Assembly: GCF_020295405.1 (NCBI RefSeq)
Contig: NZ_JADEYP010000018.1
Location: 19,967 to 83,966 of the forward strand
Source: Sphingobacterium bovistauri
GTDB lineage: Bacteria; Bacteroidota; Bacteroidia; Sphingobacteriales; Sphingobacteriaceae
Reading direction: 5' to 3'
Length of the DNA: 64,000 bases
Under the pieces are notes generated by a model, which made no database searches, was not told the origin of the DNA, and saw only the letters and a program-made list of their open reading frames with translations. The position numbers and the translations under genes were made by a program. Shown in pieces: positions 20,211 through 30,183 of the stretch; position 1 is the first letter of the stretch; every line of letters begins with the position of its first letter.

Positions 20211-21578
20211 TTATTTTTTTCCTATAAAAGTTTCGTCATCAATTTCTTGATTATCCTTGATAAATTCTGAGATAATTTTAGTAAACCAACTCTCCTTTTT
20301 ACTTTGCTCTTTCGTGATTTGTTCAACCTGACCTTTACGAGGTTTTTTCAGCTCTCGCTCCTCAAAAGCCATATCTTGCTCGTCTTCGACAGTCTGAATA
20401 CCTTTTATCAATAAACCAATACTTGTCGCATACATCGGACTTTTCATCTCCTCCAATGTTTGTTTATTTAACATATCCGTCTTAGCCAAATATTCATTTG
20501 GATAACCAATACGACAATCAATACCCGTGATATACTCGACCAATTGAACTAAATGTTTCAATTGCGCCCCACCACCTGTAATTACAATACCAGCAATCAA
20601 TTTATCTTCATAACCAGAAGACTTAATCTCGTAATATACGTGCTCGATAATCTCTTCCATTCTTGCTTGAATAATGTATGCAAGATTTTTAACAGAAATC
20701 TCTTTAGAGTCACGACCACGAATACCAGGAACACAGATTACTTCGTTATCTTTATTTTCATCAGCTAAAGCCGATCCATATCTTACTTTTAATTGCTCAG
20801 CTTGATTTCGAAGGACAGCACAACCTTGACGAATATCTTCTGTTACAATATTACCTCCCAATGGAATTACAGCAGTATGACGGATAATACCTTCATGGAA
20901 AATAGCCACGTCAGTAGTACCACCACCAATATCAACAAGAACTACACCAGCCATTTTTTCTTCTTCATCCAATACAGCTTCGGATGACGCTAATGGCTCA
21001 AGTACTAATGAAGATACTTCCAAATCAGAATTATCTACACATTTCTTGATGTTTTTAATATCAGTTACACGACCTGAAATGATATGGAAATTTGCTTCCA
21101 TACGACGACCAGCCATACCAATTGGTTCTTTGATACCAGGCTCATTGTCAATCGTAAACTCTTGTGGCAACACATGAATAATTTCTTCCCCTGGAGGCAA
21201 AACCAATTTATACATATCAGAGATTAATCTTTCGACGTCATGACGATTGATTTCATCATCATCACTCTTAGTCAAGATGCCACGATGTTGAATACTCTTA
21301 ATATGTTGACCAGCAATACCTACATTGACTACTTTAATATCTACATTTGACTGTCCTTCTGCTAAAGAAACGGCCTCACGGATACTAAATACAGTCTTTT
21401 GAATATTAGCTACCACACCACGATTCACACCGGCAGATTCTGCCTTACCCACACCTAATAATTCAATTTTGTTTGTACCACTGCGTCGTCCTACAGTAAC
21501 ACAAATCTTTGTCGTACCGATATCTAAACCAACGATAATCGGATTTTCTTTTTCATTGTCTGTAATTCTTGGTTTCAT
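20211..21578 (-). CDS. ftsA: Cell division protein FtsA
   Basis: A 455-residue actin-like protein that tethers FtsZ to the membrane. Phosphate-1 motif IVGLDIGTTKICVTVG is near residue 15. The 1C domain lies around residues 85-165 (HVLPQEFTIDNEPGIKEPIG). Phosphate-2 VVLVDIGGGTTDVAIF is near 217 and adenosine motif GIVITGGGAQLKHL near 330. The C-terminus (KESWFTKIISEFIK, about residues 430-443) looks like the amphipathic membrane-targeting helix, followed by about 12 extra polar residues. It is 11 bp downstream of ftsQ in the dcw operon. Confidence 0.96.
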   Translation of the reverse strand: MKPRITDNEKENPIIVGLDIGTTKICVTVGRRSGTNKIELLGVGKAESAGVNRGVVANIQKTVFSIREAVSLAEGQSNVDIKVVNVGIAGQHIKSIQHRGILTKSDDDEINRHDVERLISDMYKLVLPPGEEIIHVLPQEFTIDNEPGIKEPIGMAGRRMEANFHIISGRVTDIKNIKKCVDNSDLEVSSLVLEPLASSEAVLDEEEKMAGVVLVDIGGGTTDVAIFHEGIIRHTAVIPLGGNIVTEDIRQGCAVLRNQAEQLKVRYGSALADENKDNEVICVPGIRGRDSKEISVKNLAYIIQARMEEIIEHVYYEIKSSGYEDKLIAGIVITGGGAQLKHLVQLVEYITGIDCRIGYPNEYLAKTDMLNKQTLEEMKSPMYATSIGLLIKGIQTVEDEQDMAFEERELKKPRKGQVEQITKEQSKKESWFTKIISEFIKDNQEIDDETFIGKK

Positions 21579-21589
21579 ATGCTGTATTT

Positions 21590-22408
21590 TTAATTTTTCA
21601 TGTTTATTTTCATTTGCAAACTATCCATATACCACCCCTCTCTTCGTTCACAAATAATTTGTCCGCCGTATTTCACATTTACCTTAGCGTACGCTTCTGT
21701 TCCTACTTTTGGCAATATATTTTTATAATACATTTCCAATCTTTTGAGTTTGTAATCCAACGAATCCGCAGAACCTATCACCAATAACTCTTTCCCTACA
21801 CGCGGAATTAACTCTATATCATTTTGATCGTTAACATAGATTTGAACAATCTGATTCTCCCACAGATCATTGCCTGTCACATGATTAACAATTTTTACTA
21901 AATCTTTTACCGTTTCTGTTTCAATCGGCTCCAATGCCTTCGTATAGCTTTCTCTAATTTTGCCATTAGCTACCAAAACATGTGGAACATACTTTAATGT
22001 CACCGGTATCTTGTGTCCCTTTGTATCCACATAAAACTCACGACCGTCACTATTAATCACACGAAGAATAACTTCACGCTGTTTCACACTTACAGTAACA
22101 GTACCATCCATATCTGTGTGAATCACCGCACTTGACACGTATGGAAGCTTTTTAATAGCCTCTTCAATCTCTTGATATTTTATTTGCTGTAATTGCTTTC
22201 CTACAATTGTTCCAAATTGATTATTCACCATTTTTGAAATATCCTGTTGGTCTATAAAAGTTTCTTTACCTTCCACATTAACCTTCAAAGATTTACAAAC
22301 CTGAGAACCGTCTTTACGATTTATCAACCCCATGAGTACCGTCAACCCTACCAAAGCAGCGATGCCAAGGAAGGAATAAAATACAAGTCCCCATCTGATA
22401 TTTTTCAT
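21590..22408 (-). CDS. ftsQ: Cell division protein FtsQ
   Basis: A 272-residue bitopic division protein. A short cytoplasmic N-terminus is followed by one transmembrane helix (GLVFYSFLGIAALVGLTVLM, residues 7-26). The POTRA-like region follows (CKSLKVNVEGKETFIDQQDI), then the FtsQ core with VIHTDMDGTVTVSVKQREVI and FYVDTKGHKIPV. FtsQ links FtsL/FtsB to the rest of the divisome. Sequence similarity is weak in this family; position between murC (2 bp) and ftsA (11 bp) supports the call. Confidence 0.9.
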   Translation of the reverse strand: MKNIRWGLVFYSFLGIAALVGLTVLMGLINRKDGSQVCKSLKVNVEGKETFIDQQDISKMVNNQFGTIVGKQLQQIKYQEIEEAIKKLPYVSSAVIHTDMDGTVTVSVKQREVILRVINSDGREFYVDTKGHKIPVTLKYVPHVLVANGKIRESYTKALEPIETETVKDLVKIVNHVTGNDLWENQIVQIYVNDQNDIELIPRVGKELLVIGSADSLDYKLKRLEMYYKNILPKVGTEAYAKVNVKYGGQIICERREGWYMDSLQMKINMKN

Positions 22409-22410
22409 CG

Positions 22411-23766
22411 TTATTGTTGTAAAATTCCTTTTAAAGGTTTCACCAATCTATCAATATCTCCTGCCCCTACAGTTACCACCAATTCTGGTTTCTCATTTTT
22501 CACATATTCCAACACATCCTGTGGAGACACTACTCTTTTATTTTCTAAATCAATTTTTTCCAATAACCAAGAAGATGTCACACCTTCAATCGGTAACTCT
22601 CGTGCTGGATAGATTTCCATCAATAATAACTCGTCTGCCATTCCCAAAACTTCCGCAAAACCATCCACAAAATCACGTGTGCGTGAAAACAGGTGTGGTT
22701 GAAAAACAACAGTCAGTTTTTTAGTTGGATATAATTTACGCATTGACGATAAAAATGCTCTCAATTCCTCTGGATGATGCGCATAATCATCAATATAAAC
22801 TGCATTTTCGCTGCGTACTATAAATTCAAAACGTCTTTTTGCACCACTAAAATTCGCTAATGCAACAACAATCTTATCTTGGTCAATACCTAACAAAAGC
22901 GCAACAGTGATAGCTGCAACTGCATTTTCAATATTATGCAGCCCCGCAATTCCTAATTTGATATTTGCGATACGCAAATCCTCATTTACATAATCAAAAT
23001 GGAACTCTCCATCAATTACTTGAACATTCTCTGCATGTGCATCTGCCTGCTCACTACCTGAATAGGAAATATCACCGGAAAATGGCAACCCTTTTTTCAC
23101 AATTCGGTGACCGCCATCTACCACTCTATCCAAGTACATTTTAAAAGAATCAATCAAATGTGATTCATCACCATAAATATCCAAGTGATCCGCATCAGCT
23201 GAAGTAATAACAGCGATATTCGGATGTAGGGTCAAAAATGAGCGATCATATTCATCAGCTTCTACCACGACAACATCATTATCCCCATACAATACATTAG
23301 TATTATAATTCGAACTAATTCCACCTAAAAATGCAGAGCAATCATAGCCTGAATCTTTAAGAATATGTGCAATCATTGTTGAAGTCGTCGTCTTACCATG
23401 TGTACCTGCTACACCAATTGTAAAGCGACTAGCACTAATCATTCCTAATACTTGAGAACGTTTATAAATATCAAATCCTTTGTCAATAAAATAATTTTTA
23501 ATTTTCAAGTCTTTCGGAACGGCTGGCGTGAATATCACCAAACTCTCCTCCGAAGGTTGATTAAATTCTGATGGAATCAAATTCACATCATCATGATAAA
23601 CAATAGCAATACCCTCTTCCACCAACGTACTTGTCAAATCTGTCTCTGTACGATCATACCCAGACACTTTACAACCCAAATGCTGAAAGTAACGCGCCAA
23701 ACCACTCATCCCAATACCACCGATACCGATAAGATAAACTTGCTTTATTTGATCAATACTTATCAT
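22411..23766 (-). CDS. murC: UDP-N-acetylmuramate--L-alanine ligase
   Basis: A 451-residue cytoplasmic ligase adding the first stem-peptide residue (L-Ala). The N-terminal UDP-binding Rossmann-like motif is VYLIGIGGIGMSGLARYF (residues 10-27). The ATP-binding P-loop GVAGTHGKTTTSTMIAHIL is near residue 117. VVVEADEYDRSFLTL follows, and DDYAHHPEELRAFL in the C-terminal domain is MurC-specific. It sits between murG (5 bp) and ftsQ (2 bp). Confidence 0.97.
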   Translation of the reverse strand: MISIDQIKQVYLIGIGGIGMSGLARYFQHLGCKVSGYDRTETDLTSTLVEEGIAIVYHDDVNLIPSEFNQPSEESLVIFTPAVPKDLKIKNYFIDKGFDIYKRSQVLGMISASRFTIGVAGTHGKTTTSTMIAHILKDSGYDCSAFLGGISSNYNTNVLYGDNDVVVVEADEYDRSFLTLHPNIAVITSADADHLDIYGDESHLIDSFKMYLDRVVDGGHRIVKKGLPFSGDISYSGSEQADAHAENVQVIDGEFHFDYVNEDLRIANIKLGIAGLHNIENAVAAITVALLLGIDQDKIVVALANFSGAKRRFEFIVRSENAVYIDDYAHHPEELRAFLSSMRKLYPTKKLTVVFQPHLFSRTRDFVDGFAEVLGMADELLLMEIYPARELPIEGVTSSWLLEKIDLENKRVVSPQDVLEYVKNEKPELVVTVGAGDIDRLVKPLKGILQQ

Positions 23767-23771
23767 GTTTG

Positions 23772-24866
23772 TTATTTTATTAATTTTAGAACTTCTTTAG
23801 CAATTACATCATCAGCATCCAATAAGGCTAACTTTTTAATATTACTGCCTAAATCATTCATTTTATCTCCATTATTCAAAAATACTAAAGCCTCATCTAC
23901 CAATTTGCCTCTAGCTTCTATATCTTTAACCATCAATGCAGCATCCTTATTTACTAATGCCATTGCATTTTTAGTTTGATGATCTTCTGCTACATTAGGT
24001 GACGGAACAAGAATTACAGGCTTTCCTACGACACACAATTCCGAAATAGTACCCGCACCAGCTCTTGCAATAATTAAATCTGCAGCTGCATAAGCATAAT
24101 CCATACGTTGAAGAAAAGGCATCATTTTTACATTAAAAGGCAAATCTTGAATTTCCTTGTTCAACTTTTCGTGATAATAACTTCCGCACTGCCAGATGAC
24201 CTGTACATCTGCACCTTTGAATTTTTCAAATGATTGCTTGACACAGTCATTCAATGTACCAGCACCAAGACTTCCTCCTGTCACCAAAATCGTTTTCTTA
24301 CCAGCCTCTAGCCCGAAAGAAACCAATGCGTCCCCCTTTTTACCTTCGATATCTATCGATGTTCTACGAATAGGGTTTCCTGTTAACAATACTTTGTCTG
24401 CTGGAAAAAACTGTTCCATTCCTTCGTAAGCAACACAGATTTTCTTTGCCTTAGCACCCAAACTTTTATTGGTTTTTCCTGCAAAAGAATTTTGTTCTTG
24501 TATCAATGTTGGTAAACCAATTATGTTAGCCATCATTAACAATGGTCCAGAGGCATACCCACCAACTCCTACAGCCACATCTGCGCCAAAATCTTTTATA
24601 ATTCGTCTTGCTTTCAACAAACTTTTTATCATTTTAAAAGGCAAGGATATATTCTTTAATAATGACGAACGATTAAATCCTTGAATATCCAACCCAACTA
24701 TCGTATATCCGGCTGCAGGAACCTTTTCCATCTCCATCTTCCCATTCGCTCCTACAAACAAAATCTCAATATTCGGTTCAATACGACGCAAAGCATTCGC
24801 TATCGCAATAGCTGGGAAAATATGCCCCCCAGTTCCTCCTCCGCTTATGATTACTTTATGCGCCAT
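23772..24866 (-). CDS. murG: UDP-GlcNAc:lipid I N-acetylglucosaminyltransferase
   Basis: A 364-residue GT28 glycosyltransferase that converts lipid I to lipid II at the cytoplasmic face. N-terminal glycine loop GGGTGGHIFPAIAIANAL (residues 9-26) and second G-loop VGVGGYASGPLL near residue 100 are MurG hallmarks. The nucleotide-sugar site shows VTGGSLGAGTLND near 195 and ARAGAGTISELCVVGKP near 270 (conserved Glu). NVAEDHQTKNAMAL follows. It lies 12 bp after ftsW. Confidence 0.97.
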   Translation of the reverse strand: MAHKVIISGGGTGGHIFPAIAIANALRRIEPNIEILFVGANGKMEMEKVPAAGYTIVGLDIQGFNRSSLLKNISLPFKMIKSLLKARRIIKDFGADVAVGVGGYASGPLLMMANIIGLPTLIQEQNSFAGKTNKSLGAKAKKICVAYEGMEQFFPADKVLLTGNPIRRTSIDIEGKKGDALVSFGLEAGKKTILVTGGSLGAGTLNDCVKQSFEKFKGADVQVIWQCGSYYHEKLNKEIQDLPFNVKMMPFLQRMDYAYAAADLIIARAGAGTISELCVVGKPVILVPSPNVAEDHQTKNAMALVNKDAALMVKDIEARGKLVDEALVFLNNGDKMNDLGSNIKKLALLDADDVIAKEVLKLIK

Positions 24867-24878
24867 CTACTTTTATAA

Positions 24879-26090
24879 TTAAACAGTACCTACCACCACT
24901 TTTCTAGATGATTTCGGCTCTGCTATTGTTCCTTCTTGTAATTCCTCTTTATTTTTCAATTCTTCGATACTTCTGCTTACCGAAAGAATAATTCCTAATG
25001 CAATACTTGTAAATAAGATAGATGTCCCTCCCATACTTACCAATGGTAATGGCACACCTGTTACTGGACCTAACCCCACCGCAACTGCCATATTAGCCAA
25101 AGCCTGAATGGTCAAGCTAAACCCAAGCCCAGCCGCCAAAAAAGCACCAAATGCTCGTGGACTTAATGTAACAATACGTATAACCCTGTACATTAATGAT
25201 AGATACAACATCAACAAAATCACTCCTCCAATCGTACCATACTCCTCAATAATAATCGCGAATATGAAATCGGAATATGGGTGTGGTAACACATTACGTT
25301 GAATACTATTACCAGGTCCTTTTCCAAATAATCCTCCTGTAGCTATCGCAATTTTTGCATTATTAGCTTGAAAATTTTTATCCTCTTGAAAAGGAACACT
25401 TACGCCATTGTTTGTTTGCTCTGTTTTAAAGAATCCCTCAATACGACTTAAATATGTAGCACGACGCGGACCTAATAAGATAACCATTGTCAACAAAACA
25501 CCGCCACCTAGACAGACAAGACCTATTTGTTTTGCACTCACTCTACCAATCAACAACAACAAAACACTGGTACCAAATAACATCAATGCCGTTGATAAAT
25601 TTGCCCAAGCAATTAATACAAAGACAGCACAAACGGTGCCCATGATTGGGATAAAAGACTTCTTCAAATCTTTTATCTCGTACGCTTTACGAGATAGCAT
25701 TCTAGCAAGGAATGTAATCAATGCCAACTTAGCTAAATCAGAAGTTTGAAAAGTCTGATTGATAACAGGAATAGTCACCCAACGAGATGCCTCATTGACC
25801 GAACTACCAAATATTAACGTATACAACAACAACGGAATCGTAATCGCCATTAATATTTTAGAAATACCAGCGTACCATCTATAATCTAACTTGTGAGACA
25901 AATACATCAAAACTAAACCGATAGCAATAATGGCAAAATGCTTAATCAAATACATCTCTGTACCTTTACCTTCTTTATAAGCCAAAGTACCTACAGAGCT
26001 ATAAACAGCAAGCAAAGACCATCCTGATAAAATTATCACGATAATCCAAATCCATTTATCACCTTTTAGTTTTGAAAAAATTTGTTCCAT
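24879..26090 (-). CDS. ftsW: Lipid II polymerase FtsW (SEDS family)
   Basis: A 403-residue polytopic SEDS-family glycosyltransferase that polymerises septal peptidoglycan with FtsI. About ten membrane segments are visible. Family motifs are WVTIPVINQTFQTSDLAKLA, with the conserved Ser/Asp-Lys region near residue 110, and the C-terminal VTGVPLPLVSMGGTSILFTSIALG near 345. The C-terminal tail is polar and about 35 residues long. Choice of FtsW over RodA rests on the dcw location between murD (9 bp) and murG (12 bp). Confidence 0.95.
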   Translation of the reverse strand: MEQIFSKLKGDKWIWIIVIILSGWSLLAVYSSVGTLAYKEGKGTEMYLIKHFAIIAIGLVLMYLSHKLDYRWYAGISKILMAITIPLLLYTLIFGSSVNEASRWVTIPVINQTFQTSDLAKLALITFLARMLSRKAYEIKDLKKSFIPIMGTVCAVFVLIAWANLSTALMLFGTSVLLLLIGRVSAKQIGLVCLGGGVLLTMVILLGPRRATYLSRIEGFFKTEQTNNGVSVPFQEDKNFQANNAKIAIATGGLFGKGPGNSIQRNVLPHPYSDFIFAIIIEEYGTIGGVILLMLYLSLMYRVIRIVTLSPRAFGAFLAAGLGFSLTIQALANMAVAVGLGPVTGVPLPLVSMGGTSILFTSIALGIILSVSRSIEELKNKEELQEGTIAEPKSSRKVVVGTV

Positions 26091-26099
26091 AAACTAGAA

Positions 26100-27473
26100 T
26101 TACAACGCCATTACAGCCTCTTTGAATTTGTCACCTCTTTCTTCGTAATTTTTGAACCAGTCAAAACTTGCACATGCAGGAGACAATAACACGGTGTCAC
26201 CTTTTTCGGCAATGTGAGAAGCGATGTTCACGGCATCCTCAATTGATGAACTGTTTACAATTACGTCTACTTCATCTTCAAAAGCATCGTGAATACGTGA
26301 CGTATCTTTACCAATACAAACTATAGCTTTCACTTTTTGCTTTACTAAATCACGAAGCATATCATAGTCATTGCCTTTATCAACACCACCCAATAATAGA
26401 ACAATGTTCGTCGAAAAGCTCTCTAAGGCATACCACACTGAATTCACATTCGTAGCTTTTGAATCGTTAATATAATTCACCCCTCCTATCAATGCTACAT
26501 GTTCCAAACGATGGGAAATATTCACATATGAACCCATACTTTCCTTCATGCTTTGATTGCGTAACTCCTGCACTTTAGCAATTAAGCCAGATGCCATATT
26601 ATTATAGACATTGTGCTTTCCTTGTAATGATAACTCTTCAATATTCATCTCGAACTCGTCTCTATTAGGTAAGTTAATTTTCAAATTTTTATTCTCGTCC
26701 AAATGCGCCCCTACACTCACGATCTGCTCTTGCGTCATCGGCAATTGCAATGCCTTAATATCAAACCTTGACAAAGCTTTGACCGTTTCTTCATCATCCA
26801 AACAGTAGATAAAATAGTCTTCTGGACGTTGATTTTGAATCATTCGGAATTTAGAATTCACATAATTCTCCATCTTATATTCATATCGATCTAAATGATC
26901 GGGTGTAATATTCAATATCACTGCTATATCAGCGCGGAAATGATACATGTCATCCAACATAAAGCTGGAAATTTCTAACACATAGGAATCAAATGTTTCA
27001 CGAGCAACTTGCAAAGCAAAGCTTTTACCAATATTCCCTGCCAAACCAATATTCAAACCCGCCTTTTGTAACATATAATATGTTAACATGGTCGTGGTTG
27101 ATTTACCATTTGACCCCGTGATACAAATTAATTTTGCATCTGTATATTGCGCTGCAAACTCAATTTCAGAGATTACAGGGATATTCAAAGAACGAAGCCT
27201 TTTAATCAAAGGAGCCTTTTCGGGGATACCAGGACTTTTTACAACGATATCCGCATTCAATATCAAATCTTCTGTATGTTGACCAGATTCAAATGCGATT
27301 CCCTCACCCACCAAATTTGCTTTATACGAATCTGAAATCACTCCCATATCCGACACAAAGACATCAAACCCTTTATCCTTACCCAAGATAGCCGATCCAA
27401 CTCCACTTTCGCCTGCACCTAGGATCACCAAACGCCCTGACTGTGGATAATATGTATTTGCTATACTTCCCAT
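26100..27473 (-). CDS. murD: UDP-N-acetylmuramoyl-L-alanine--D-glutamate ligase
   Basis: A 457-residue ligase adding D-Glu to UDP-MurNAc-L-Ala. N-terminal LVILGAGESGVGSAILG binds UDP. The P-loop CITGSNGKSTTTMLTYYML lies near residue 115. VLEISSFMLDDMYHF and NITPDHLDRYEYKMENYV are MurD-type motifs, and NDSKATNVNSVWYALESF near residue 330 is diagnostic for MurD. It ends LLSPACASFDWFKNYEERG near the C-terminus, also diagnostic. It starts 1 bp after mraY's stop region, so it is tightly coupled. Confidence 0.97.
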   Translation of the reverse strand: MGSIANTYYPQSGRLVILGAGESGVGSAILGKDKGFDVFVSDMGVISDSYKANLVGEGIAFESGQHTEDLILNADIVVKSPGIPEKAPLIKRLRSLNIPVISEIEFAAQYTDAKLICITGSNGKSTTTMLTYYMLQKAGLNIGLAGNIGKSFALQVARETFDSYVLEISSFMLDDMYHFRADIAVILNITPDHLDRYEYKMENYVNSKFRMIQNQRPEDYFIYCLDDEETVKALSRFDIKALQLPMTQEQIVSVGAHLDENKNLKINLPNRDEFEMNIEELSLQGKHNVYNNMASGLIAKVQELRNQSMKESMGSYVNISHRLEHVALIGGVNYINDSKATNVNSVWYALESFSTNIVLLLGGVDKGNDYDMLRDLVKQKVKAIVCIGKDTSRIHDAFEDEVDVIVNSSSIEDAVNIASHIAEKGDTVLLSPACASFDWFKNYEERGDKFKEAVMAL

Positions 27474-27474
27474 A

Positions 27475-28719
27475 TTATCTAACTTTCAATGTTACGATTG
27501 TCAAAATCGCCAAAATAACCCCCACGATTACAAAACGTGTTACTATTTTCGCTTCGTGATAACCCTTCTTTTGATAGTGGTGATGCAATGGCGACATCAA
27601 AAAGATACGTCTACCCTCACCAAATCTTTTCTTGGTATATTTGAAATAAGAAACCTGTAAAATCACGGACAAATTTTCAATCAAGAATACTCCACATAAT
27701 ATTGGAATCAACAATTCTTTGCGAATCAAGATAGCAAACGCAGCAATAATACCACCAATTGCCAATGAACCCGTATCCCCCATGAATACTTGTGCTGGGT
27801 ATGCATTATACCACAAGAAACCTGTACATGCACCCAAAAATGCACCAGCAAAAATCACCAGTTCACCCGAATTCGGGATATACATAATATTTAAATAATC
27901 CGAAAAAATGATATTACCTGAGACATAAGCCAAAATCGCTAATGTGATCCCAATAATCGCGGAAGTCCCCGTGGCTAAACCGTCTATTCCGTCGGTAATA
28001 TTTGCCCCATTCGAAACAGCTGTCACAATAAAAACCACAAAAACAAGAAATACAGCAAAAGTCACCCAAACTCCTTCTAATCCAAATACATCTAACACTT
28101 TAGAATAATCGAATTCACTACTCTTATAAAAAGGGAAATTTGTTTTAGTTGATTTTACATTCTCAGCATAGCTCGTTTCTCCCGTTTGGGGATTAATTAC
28201 AATCTCCACAGCCTTTTCAGAAGTAGGATTCATCACTTGCTCACGCACCACAATATCTGGATGAAAATACATCGTGAAAGCGATCAAAACACCTAAACCA
28301 ACTTGACCAATTATCTTAAAACGACCAGCTAAGCCCTCCTTATTCTTTCTAAATACCTTAATATAATCGTCAAGAAATCCAATCGCCCCCATCCACAAAG
28401 TCGTAATAATCATAATGATAATATAAATGTTATCAAGCTTTGCAAACAATAAGGTTGGAATCAAAATACCTGCAATTATAATCAAACCACCCATTGTAGG
28501 TGTTCCTTGCTTTTTCTTTTCTCCCTCCAAGCCCAAATCACGAATGGTTTCTCCAACTTGCTTTTTATGAAGCAATTGAATCAATCGACTACCAAAAACC
28601 GTTGTAATGATTAATGATACAATAACCGCAATCGCTGTACGAAAAGAAATATATTGAAACAATCCTGATCCAGGGATTTTCCAATTTTCATGTAACCAAT
28701 CAAATAAATAATATAACAT
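27475..28719 (-). CDS. mraY: Phospho-MurNAc-pentapeptide translocase
   Basis: A 414-residue polytopic enzyme making lipid I from UDP-MurNAc-pentapeptide and undecaprenyl phosphate. Motifs: [14 protein letters not shown] near residue 70, [18 protein letters not shown] near 120 (Asp pair), [20 protein letters not shown] near 240, [13 protein letters not shown] near 310 and [17 protein letters not shown] near 375 (His triad). A loop of about 60 residues at 155-215 is the extra segment typical of Bacteroidota MraY. It is 8 bp after murE. Confidence 0.97.
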   Translation of the reverse strand: MLYYLFDWLHENWKIPGSGLFQYISFRTAIAVIVSLIITTVFGSRLIQLLHKKQVGETIRDLGLEGEKKKQGTPTMGGLIIIAGILIPTLLFAKLDNIYIIIMIITTLWMGAIGFLDDYIKVFRKNKEGLAGRFKIIGQVGLGVLIAFTMYFHPDIVVREQVMNPTSEKAVEIVINPQTGETSYAENVKSTKTNFPFYKSSEFDYSKVLDVFGLEGVWVTFAVFLVFVVFIVTAVSNGANITDGIDGLATGTSAIIGITLAILAYVSGNIIFSDYLNIMYIPNSGELVIFAGAFLGACTGFLWYNAYPAQVFMGDTGSLAIGGIIAAFAILIRKELLIPILCGVFLIENLSVILQVSYFKYTKKRFGEGRRIFLMSPLHHHYQKKGYHEAKIVTRFVIVGVILAILTIVTLKVR

Positions 28720-28727
28720 CGATACTC

Positions 28728-30182
28728 TTATTGTTCGTTAAACGTATTTTCCAATTCTTCTCTATCATCAAAATGAAGACGAGCCCCATTTATCTCTTGA
28801 TATTTTTCATGTCCCTTACCTGCCACCAACACAATATCACCTGGATTTGCTAAGTGCACTGCTGCACGAATAGCTTCTCTACGATCCGCTATACTGAATG
28901 TGTTTTTCTTTTTCTCCGGAGAAACACCACTTTCCATCTCCTTGATGATTATCAAAGGGTCTTCCGTACGTGGATTGTCTGATGTAATAATCAATTTATC
29001 ACTATACTTCAATGCCACCTTTGCCATTTCTGGTCTTTTCGTTTTATCTCTATCACCTCCACAACCCAACACAGTAATTATCTGTTGTCCTACAACACGT
29101 AAATCTTTGATAGTTTCCAACACATTCTCCACAGCGTCTGGAGTATGTGCATAATCCACTATTCCCACGACACCGTTCTTTGATCGTACTGTTTCGAACC
29201 TTCCTTCTGCTCCTGATATTTCACTTAATGCAACGAGCACTTTAGACGTTTCTTGTTCTAATAATATCGCAGTAGCATAAGCAGCTAATAAGTTGTATGC
29301 ATTAAACCCGCCTACTAACTTCACCCACAAATCATGCGCATCAATTTGCAACAACATCCCATCAAAATGAGACTCCAAAACCTTAGCTTTGAAATCAGCC
29401 ATATTTTGAAGGCCATAAGTCTTACGATGTGCAAAAGTATTTTGAAGCATGATCACTCCATTTTTATCATCAACGTTCGTTAACGCAAAAGCATATCCAT
29501 CTAAATCATCAAACAATTTCTTTTTTGCTTTTATATAATGATCAAATGTTCCGTGAAAGTCTAAATGATCATGTGTTATGTTTGTGAAAATTCCACCTGC
29601 AAATCTCAACCCAACGATACGTTGTTGCACAACAGCATGTGAGCTAACCTCCATAAAACAATAATCACAACCATCATCAACCATTTGACGCAACAGTTTA
29701 TTTAATGCAACTGGATCTGGTGTTGTATGTGTAGCAGGAACTATAGTTGAACCAATTCTATTTTCTACAGTAGAAAGCAACCCAACATGATACCCCAATT
29801 GTTTGAAAAGATTAAACAATAAAGTAGCCACTGTTGTCTTTCCATTTGTACCAGTTACACCTACTAGTTTCAAATCTTTAGAAGGATTATCGTAGAAATT
29901 TCCAGCAATAATTCCTAATGCATATGAACTATCACTTACTTGAATATATGTCACATTTGTCTCTATATCTTCTGGCAATTCCTCAACCACCAATACAGAA
30001 ACATTATTTTCAATAGCTTTTGTTAAATACAAATGTCCATCTGTTTGAACTCCCTTTACCGCGACAAAAAGAGTTCCTGATTTCACCTGTCTAGAGTCAA
30101 AAGAAATCGCATCCACATCCATATCTAATGAACCGATTACTTGTAATACAGGAATAGCATGCAATAACTCTTTTAATTTCAT
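28728..30182 (-). CDS. murE: UDP-MurNAc-tripeptide synthetase MurE
   Basis: A 484-residue ligase adding the diamino acid at stem position 3. P-loop [20 protein letters not shown] is near residue 110. [32 protein letters not shown] and [17 protein letters not shown] are MurE motifs. [15 protein letters not shown] near residue 410 carries the DNPR/DNPA box that selects meso-diaminopimelate, so DAP-type peptidoglycan is expected. It is 1 bp from the ftsI stop. Confidence 0.97.
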   Translation of the reverse strand: MKLKELLHAIPVLQVIGSLDMDVDAISFDSRQVKSGTLFVAVKGVQTDGHLYLTKAIENNVSVLVVEELPEDIETNVTYIQVSDSSYALGIIAGNFYDNPSKDLKLVGVTGTNGKTTVATLLFNLFKQLGYHVGLLSTVENRIGSTIVPATHTTPDPVALNKLLRQMVDDGCDYCFMEVSSHAVVQQRIVGLRFAGGIFTNITHDHLDFHGTFDHYIKAKKKLFDDLDGYAFALTNVDDKNGVIMLQNTFAHRKTYGLQNMADFKAKVLESHFDGMLLQIDAHDLWVKLVGGFNAYNLLAAYATAILLEQETSKVLVALSEISGAEGRFETVRSKNGVVGIVDYAHTPDAVENVLETIKDLRVVGQQIITVLGCGGDRDKTKRPEMAKVALKYSDKLIITSDNPRTEDPLIIIKEMESGVSPEKKKNTFSIADRREAIRAAVHLANPGDIVLVAGKGHEKYQEINGARLHFDDREELENTFNEQ

Positions 30183-30183
30183 A